Assembly: GCA_001579985.1 (NCBI GenBank)
Contig: LRSR01000127.1
Location: forward strand, 1-23,428
DNA length: 23,428 nt
Direction: 5' to 3'
Source: Hypsibius dujardini
Lineage: Eukaryota > Tardigrada > Eutardigrada > Parachela > Hypsibiidae
How positions within the stretch are numbered: position 1 is the stretch's first letter; each line of letters opens with the position of its first letter. The position numbers and the translations under genes are program-made. Positions 17,907 to 23,428 of the stretch are shown piece by piece. A model generated the notes under the pieces. That model was not told the origin of the DNA, ran no database searches, and saw only the letters and a program-made list of their open reading frames with translations.

Positions 17907-20706
17907 ATGGTCGATACAAACACCCTGATTGCCAATAATCAGATCGCAGCAGTTGTTTTTTACGTCCAAGACGACACGCTCTTGCCCCGAAAGGCCAAAG
18001 ATCTGCTGAATTTCCGATCAGTGGAAATTGGGGGGCGCGAAAAAAGGAATTGGGTAGTGAACAACAAGACGATTGAATTTGACGGTATCATTGTGGGGGT
18101 TAAGAAAGGTTAGTAAGATACTGATGCGCACACTATGCATGTTTGTTTGCAAAACCGTAAAAGTTTTGAGATTTCGTGGCAGTAGTGAGACAGACATTTT
18201 GGCACTCAGGTCGAACACTTTTGTAGTATTGTGCATATTTTTTTTCCTATCAGGAATAACGGCCTTTGCTCGTGTGAAAACTCTCTTGCGGTCTGACTCC
18301 AACCAAATCATCTTGAGGCGACGAGGACGGATTTTGGCTTTGAAGCTCGGGTTACCATTAGTGGAGGTGAGATTTCGGCAAACAAATTTTGCTCCCCATC
18401 CCTGCCGGGTTGAGAGGGCAAGCTTTTACACGTAAAAGGTTTCAAAAATTTTGCCCCCCCCCCCTTGCGAAATTTTGGCCCATTCTTGCGAAATTTATAG
18501 TGACTCCATGAAACAACTATTATCTTTCTTAATTAACTTTTGTTCGAGTAAAAAAACTGATTATTTGACTAATTTGAAGGACTGTTAGGTATACTGACAA
18601 GGGCTCCCCCCCACTCTGTGACTCAAACTCTTTTACTTCTGTGTCGCACAAATGTGTTAGGATGTGTTCTTGCGCTTTCCGTGGAGAGAAGTTTCTCAAC
18701 GGAAAAAGCAAGAAGACATCCTAACACATTTGTAAGACGCAGAAGTAAAAGAGTTTAAGTCACAGAGTGGGGGGAGCCCTTGTCAGTATACTTAACAGTC
18801 CTTCAAATTAGTCAAATAATCAGTTTTTTTTACTCGAAAAAAAGTGAATTAAGAAAGATAATAGTTGTTTCATGGAGTCACTATAAATTTCGCAAGAGTG
18901 GGCCAAAATTTTGAGGGGGGCCATTGTCAACGTTGCCTTACCCCCTCAAGTAAGTACCAGGGCAAAGACCTCTCCAAAACATAACCGGTTGTTGATTAAT
19001 CATTTCTTTAATACTTCAGCGATTTTTTATTATACAGGGTCTGGATCACACCGACTATGAGGGCAAGGATTGGATGAACGGCGAAGAACCTCTCGATGAA
19101 ACTATCATAGAAACAGTGACAGAGGTACTTCTACAATCGGATGTAAACAGGGAATCCTTTCGCAATAAGTTTTATTTAGTAATATTATTAAATTTGAATT
19201 TCTTAGTGGACCGCTGACAATTTGACAGAAGATGTACTGGTAAATTATTTATGTTTATTATTATTATTATTATTCTAAATACCATAATTAGCAAGACGTT
19301 ATAGTGGGATTGCACCAAAACAACCATTGATTTCAACCAATTAGTACCAAAAAATAATTGAACTCGAATAGCGCATGCTTTAATTGCTCTCTGAAAATAG
19401 CAATATGCAAAAAGTGCAGTGTAGGTAATAACATGCCGTTATTATCTTCATATTGGCGGTTTTGATTTTTCATATCCAGGTTGACGATTCTATGGTTGAG
19501 GATGACCCAACGGGATTCGTTACTTTGAAGAAGCACAACAAACTCAAGCGGAAATTCGAAGAAGTCTCTGTAAGATTTAGAAGTGAATTATTTGCCGACA
19601 CGAACGATTGATAGATCGACGGTTGTCATATAAAACTGTTCATTATCTTCCTAGGAAGCACAAGAGGCGCTAGCGGAAGAGTTAGCCGGTTTGAGGAAAA
19701 GCTTCGACGAGAGTGTGATGACTAAAGTTGCGACCATGATCAGTGACGCTTTGTTGAAGCAGCAGAACTCATTCAATGAACAGATCAAGGCATCAATTAA
19801 TAAGGTACCATTGATGGAACTTACTTAATTTTAAGTTTGGAGTGTCGAAAAATTGAAATGAAACTATTTTTAGAAAGGTTATCCATTGGTCATAAAAGTA
19901 GTCTTCCAATCATTTTTCAGTTCCAAAGGACCTTCCTCGGGGCAAGCTATATTTTTTTGTGTAGAGAAAAAAATTTCATGAAAACAGCTCAAACTTCTGA
20001 TTTTGATATTAGTAATTGACCCCTTGATAATTGATTTCAGTTCTGATTTTCTGTTATTCCAGCTCATGCCAGAGGGCCTCCATCAGTCTGCTGTGACGGG
20101 GTTTACCACCCAGGGACTTCCCGAGGACAGCGTTGAAAAATTAACGGTGAGTTATTTTTTTAAGAAAGCGTTGGCCATTTTTCTACGTTACTTTTTTGAA
20201 CCTTTTTTCACAGACATATTGTAGAAGCAATTAATTGGTTTATTAGCATTATTTCTTCATATATAAATGCGTTTTGTTTTAGGAAAAATACTTGGCTGCT
20301 GGGATTAGAACTTGGCGCGATGCGGCAGGAAAGTTCTTGACCGATATGTTCCCTCTGGAGGTCCTCGCAAAAAGCTGCCCGACTGCAGAGGGTGTCAAGC
20401 AGTCAAAAGATGACGATGGACAACCAAAACCACCGCTTGATCGTATTCGCATCAAGCATCTCCGTGGTAAGAAACAGTCACGACTTTAATGTTTACCGTC
20501 TTAAATTATGTGTGACTTTAAGCATGTTTCACTGATGTGGTTTAAATTAGACTGTTACTGTTGCAGAATTCATCGTTTACTTTGTCGGTAAGAACACATC
20601 CAACAAAGAGGATATACCGGCAAAAGGAAAAGTCACCGATCGGATTCATTGCGCTACGAAACAAGCCAGGAAGGACCTCAAAGCCCTCAAAGATCAACAG
20701 CAGTAG
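17907..20706 (+). CDS. coiled-coil BEN-domain protein, possible transposon partner
   Basis: Probable nuclear DNA-binding or adaptor protein. Exons: 17907-18108, 18254-18366, 19038-19124, 19207-19239 (33 nt, optional), 19480-19569, 19655-19804, 20063-20146, 20283-20466, 20567-20706; GT-AG junctions, phases agree, 1083 nt, 360 residues. The N-terminal part (AVVFYVQDDTLLPRKAKDLL, IEFDGIIVGVKKG) resembles the N-terminal segment often found in invertebrate BEN proteins. Then come an acidic linker (VDDSMVEDDPTGF), a heptad-like coiled coil at about 162-205 (LKKHNKLKRKFEEVSEAQEA, ELAGLRKSFDE) and, at about 260-360, a BEN-like fold: WRDAAGKFLTDMFPLEVLAK, PPLDRIRIKHLREFIVYFV and IHCATKQARKDLKALK. No catalytic motif. 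The downstream position on the same strand and location inside the inverted repeats suggest it belongs to the same element as the transposase. It may instead be an ordinary host gene. Confidence 0.8.
18452..18922. mobile_element. near-perfect 470-bp palindrome (fold-back element)
   Basis: Two arms of about 230 bp, centred near 18690, match almost base for base with a loop of only about 15 nt (between CTTTCCGT and ACGGAAAAAG). Outer ends: CCCCCCCTTGCGAAATTTTG / CCAAAATTTTGAGGGGGG. Other arm landmarks: CTATAAATTTCGCAAGA and its inverse, GACAAGGGCTCCCCCC and its inverse. It lies in BEN intron 18367-19037. Such high arm identity implies recent origin or gene-conversion upkeep. A transcript would fold into a long hairpin. 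Confidence 0.9.
19207..19239 (+). other. candidate 33-nt exon of the BEN gene
   Basis: Between TTTCTTAG and GTAAAT lies a 33-nt in-frame segment encoding WTADNLTEDVL, an acidic stretch like the neighbouring exons. Both flanking exons join in phase 0, so it can be skipped without a frameshift; use may be constitutive, alternative or absent. Confidence 0.55.
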
Positions 20707-21253
20707 ACTTCCCTGCATTTGTAAATTGTTTTCCTATCGCTAAAACGAACCACAAGTTGATGTTTCATCTTTTTGCGCATGGTTCTATCACTGCTTCTGG
20801 ATGCTCGTGTAGCCGATCTATTCTTAGTTTCAAGATCATTACTGTCAACAGGGTTAATTGAAACGTGTATGTTGCTGTCGGTACTTACAGGCCGCATCTG
20901 TGTAATTTAAGTGTGAAACAGCAAATTGCGGACACCATTAAATTTATTCGCAAATAATTTTGGACAGCACCTCGCTGATAATGTGTACCCGTTCACTTTG
21001 ACGGCTTTGGGCCTACCGTTCCAAGCAGTCCCGCGCAATTAACGAGTTAACAAGGGGCTGCAGACTTACTGACGTTCCACGGCCCGTAATTAATGTAGGC
21101 CTGCAAAAGTCCAGCATTTGGACTGGGTTACCGCACCCCTTACACCAATCACTCACCTAGGGAAAAGTATATGCTAAGTTACCCCTGCGTGACCCCTGCG
21201 TGCATACCCTGCATTACTGGCCACGCGGTATGCAAGAAGCCGGTGCGCATGGG
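20707..21253. other. 3' flank of the BEN gene, candidate subterminal region
   Basis: No coding exon seen. The region between about 20960 and 21253 is richer in G+C than its surroundings and includes the repeated words CCCCTGCGTGACCCCTGCGTG (21183-21202). CCGGTGCG at 21240 faces the inverse CGCACCGG at 21261, a small hairpin that includes the right inverted repeat. This fits a transposon subterminal region, but no regular array was found. Confidence 0.4.
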
Positions 21254-21269
21254 TCAACTTCGCACCGGG
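21254..21269 (-). repeat. putative right terminal inverted repeat
   Basis: TCAACTTCGCACCGGG, the exact reverse complement of 11844-11859. Followed outward by AAATCTCG. Confidence 0.5.
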
Positions 21270-21382
21270 AAATCTCGATTGTCAACATGAAGTATACATC
21301 ACAATATTTCAGGCATTTTTCCACACTGAACTCTAGCATGTGTCTTGAATGCTTAAATAATCAACAGCAAAATGCCTATAAG

Positions 21383-21557
21383 TAGTAAAAAATAGTAACG
21401 GTAATAGTAATAGTAGTAGTAGTAGTAATATTAATAGTAATAATAATAGTAATAGTAATAAATAGTAATAATATTAAAAATTGTTGTAGGAATAGTAATA
21501 ATAATAGTAATAGTAATAGTAATAATAATAATAACAGTAATAATAATAATAGTAGTA

Positions 21558-21596
<39 letters not shown>

Positions 21597-21663
21597 GTAA
21601 AAGTAATAGTAATAGATTTAGTAATAGCAGTAGTAGTAGTAGAAGTAGTAGTAGTAGAAGTAA
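21383..21663. repeat. TAA/TAG trinucleotide microsatellite
   Basis: About 280 bp of interspersed AGT/AAT triplets (TAG, TAA). Because the period is three, minus-strand frames stay open and give poly-Leu and Ile/Thr-rich peptides that are not genes. Confidence 0.95.
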
Positions 21664-21940
21664 TGGTGGGCATATCATAATGCCGGCAACAAAAGCGAGT
21701 CCCGCAAAAGGAAAATTCCTTAGTTGGGACTGCTGAATCCGGAATCATAAATTCATATCCACATCAATCCCATTTCTTTTTCCACATTGCCTGTTTATCC
21801 TCATGACTGGATGAATCAGCTGCTGCCTCTGCCGATTTTGCTGCACAAATAAATTATATATAAGAGGCATGTTTTCAGTGGCTTAAGTATTACACGGATC
21901 ATATAAATATGAACGCACAGGTATAAGAAACGAGATACTA
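21664..21940. other. intergenic sequence without recognised features
   Basis: Between the trinucleotide repeat and the MITE. No exon, RNA gene or repeat could be supported here. Confidence 0.4.
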
Positions 21941-22377
21941 CAGTCAGCCCCAAGAAGAACTCTGCTCACGTGACTTTTGCTGTTCAAACAGACCGAAAAC
22001 TCCGCCCTAAATTGCACCGTTTCTGACAACAAATTAGGACAATTGACGAACAACTTTTACTAAATCAAGCCAATCAATTCCAACGGCAGAAAAAAGCACA
22101 GTCATGAGAAGCTGCAAAAACAGCTAAGATTTCGAATTCGGCTACTTTGCGCTGTTTCCCTGCGGTTAAGTCATCAGTTGTTGAGTCCTATACACAGGTA
22201 AATTGCTATTTGTTTTTCGAGATCGCGAGATAAGCCAATTTTTGGAGGGCCACTTGGTTCAATTACTTGCATCTCTTGATATCGAAGATATTTTATTGCT
22301 ACACCTGTCGCACCTCATCTCTCTCTATGCGCAAACAGCCTGTGTTGTGCAAGAAGAGTTCTTCTTGGGGCTGACTG
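21941..22377. mobile_element. 437-bp MITE with 23-bp perfect ends and TA target sites
   Basis: Terminal inverted repeats CAGTCAGCCCCAAGAAGAAC-TCT are identical at both ends (21941-21963 and inverted at 22355-22377), flanked by TA on both sides. The CAGT...ACTG termini plus TA duplication are typical of non-autonomous Tc1/mariner-type elements. The interior has only a short frame (22203-22403) that runs into the right end and is unlikely to be a gene. Confidence 0.85.
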
Positions 22378-22688
22378 TATTATGGAAGAGAGCAGTTGTA
22401 TAGGGGACACAAATTTTTCTGAATAAAATCAAAACGAGGCCCTGATAAACCCACAAAAAAAGGTCCTATTTTAGGTGATTTTAGTCAACTTTGCTGCTAA
22501 AAAAATGCCGCTGAGGCAAATAAATAAAAATAAAATGATATAAATTATCGTAAATTAACGCAGTTTGAAATAAATGAGAAATTGGTCTCAGAGTTCACCC
22601 CGCTAATTAATTAGGTCCCACCTTACGTTAATAAGGTCCCATTACTCCGCGTACCAAATTAATCCATCAAAATGAAGAATGGAACAAT
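22378..22688. other. A+T-rich intergenic region
   Basis: Non-coding by eye. AATAAA motifs occur on the plus strand (near 22422 and 22520-22536), but no plus-strand gene ends just upstream. No clear polyadenylation signal for the minus-strand gene at 22689 was identified. Confidence 0.4.
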
Positions 22689-23050
22689 TCAAGTAGACAA
22701 GAACTCAAGGAGGGGCTCACATTTGAAGGCTTCTGAATGGCCACCAAATCGCGAGAGCACTTCAAATATCGTTTTCTGTACCAACAGATTACTGGCCTCC
22801 GGATTGTGAGCCATCTCGGCGTGAGGATCCTTCACGTCGAGTTCCATGGGCGTAGAAGACGCGGACGCCGCACCGCGGAGAGCTTCATCCATTTTCTGGC
22901 GAATTTTCTTGACTTCCTGTCGTGCCTCGGAGAAGAGTTTGCTCTGTTGTTTTTGCATGATCCATTGCTTGCACTTCTCCGCGTATGCCTTGTCGGAGGG
23001 ATTCTCCAGAACTGCAGTGGCGTTGGCGTCCAGAAACGAGAGATCCAGTT
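22689..23050 (-). CDS. last coding exon of an unrecognised gene (partial)
   Basis: On minus, the acceptor TCATTTCAG ends at 23051 and an open frame of about 120 codons runs to a TGA at 22691-22689. The peptide begins (partial codon)-LDLSFLDANATAVLENPSDK and ends EPLLEFLST. It is charged and probably helical in the middle (KLFSEARQEVKKIRQKMDEA), followed by a low-complexity Ala/Ser hinge (ALRGAASASS), then PMELDVKDPHAEMAHNPEAS and a hydrophobic C-terminus. No family is recognised. Codon choice is G+C-rich like the other real exons. An in-frame ATG at 23063 lies upstream of the acceptor, so an intronless 124-residue protein is formally possible, but the polypyrimidine-AG context favours splicing to exons beyond the window. 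Confidence 0.65.
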
Positions 23051-23428
23051 CTGAAATGAGCAATTACGTCTGAACACACGTACACAGTACCACATTTGCG
23101 ATATGTTATGCAAGGCAGCAACGGCAATATAGATACAGATATGCCCACAAAAACAACCGTAAAAAAAGGTATAATAAATGTAATAGTATATGACACTTTT
23201 TCGATTGTTTAATTTGATATTGTTTCCACCATATTCAAAACAGTTCAGTAATTTGTACATGACAATGGATAATTGTCCAACAGCCGATCTTCGAAAACCT
23301 GCTATGTTTGCTAATGGTTTTACTCAGGAATTGTTACATATTCGGCTCCGAAACAGTGCGTTCTATCGCCTGTGAATTTAAAACATGTTTTATTACTGAT
23401 ATAATGCTGGACACTTATTCAGCATCAA
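23051..23428. other. probable intron of the minus-strand gene
   Basis: 378 bp to the window edge. No further minus-strand exon could be picked out. A plus-strand frame at 23190-23375 starts in A+T-rich sequence and shows no family resemblance. Confidence 0.4.

Larger units (their letters stand above)
11844..21269 (+). mobile_element. candidate two-gene EnSpm/CACTA-like DNA transposon
   Basis: A 16-bp sequence CCCGGTGCGAAGTTGA at 11844-11859 recurs inverted at 21254-21269, enclosing an intact transposase gene (12327-17438) and an intact BEN-domain gene (17907-20706) on the same strand. The distances from repeat to start codon (467 bp) and from last stop to repeat (547 bp) are similar. The flanking dinucleotide is AA on both sides, compatible with a 2-bp target duplication. 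Subterminal DNA on both sides shares short words such as GTCACGCA and GGGTATGC, but no clear CACTA-type subterminal arrays. The termini do not begin CACTA. Alternatively the transposase is domesticated and the repeat is fortuitous. Confidence 0.5.

Noticed and set aside
21376-21748. Poly-Leu and Ile/Thr-rich minus-strand frames
   Set aside because: Produced by the TAA/TAG trinucleotide repeat, which lacks stops on the opposite strand.
22832-23260. Minus-strand frames of 142 and 103 codons overlapping the terminal exon
   Set aside because: They cross the acceptor at 23051 and read the A+T-rich intron; the frame ending at 22689 is the one continuous from the acceptor with coding-like composition.

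Overview
The window is nuclear DNA from an invertebrate animal. The evidence is metazoan gene structure (many short coding exons with GT-AG introns of about 50 to 900 bases), animal-type proteins (a pancreatic-lipase-family enzyme, an SLC5 sodium symporter, a BEN-domain protein) and many small fold-back elements in introns. I cannot name the species or phylum. Gene models were built by hand, joining exons by reading frame, splice phase and family resemblance.

Layout. 1-921: A+T-rich upstream DNA with a degraded repeat. 922-4246 (+): secreted lipase, catalytic triad present, convergent with the next gene. 11454-4522 (-): SLC5-type Na+-coupled transporter; 14 coding exons join without a frame break into 644 residues, including a 17-nt micro-exon and a GC-AG first intron. 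12327-17438 (+): an intact 11-exon, 916-residue EnSpm/CACTA-like transposase with an N-terminal C2H2 finger. 17907-20706 (+): an intact 360-residue coiled-coil/BEN-domain protein. 21383-21663: TAA/TAG trinucleotide repeat. 21941-22377: a MITE with 23-bp identical ends flanked by TA. 23050-22689 (-): last exon of an unrecognised gene that continues beyond the window.

Main hypothesis: the transposase and BEN genes lie between two inverted copies of a 16-bp sequence (11844-11859 and 21254-21269), each about 0.5 kb from the nearest coding region. They may be the two genes of one 9.4-kb DNA transposon. This would be an animal parallel to the plant En/Spm layout, in which a DDE transposase is paired with a separate small DNA-binding protein. 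The left end would lie about 390 bp upstream of the SLC5 start codon.

Introns of all four multi-exon genes carry palindromic elements of 200-470 bp in at least five sequence families, with two families present in two copies each. One ends about 12 bp from an SLC5 splice donor, and one forms a near-perfect 470-bp palindrome inside the BEN gene.
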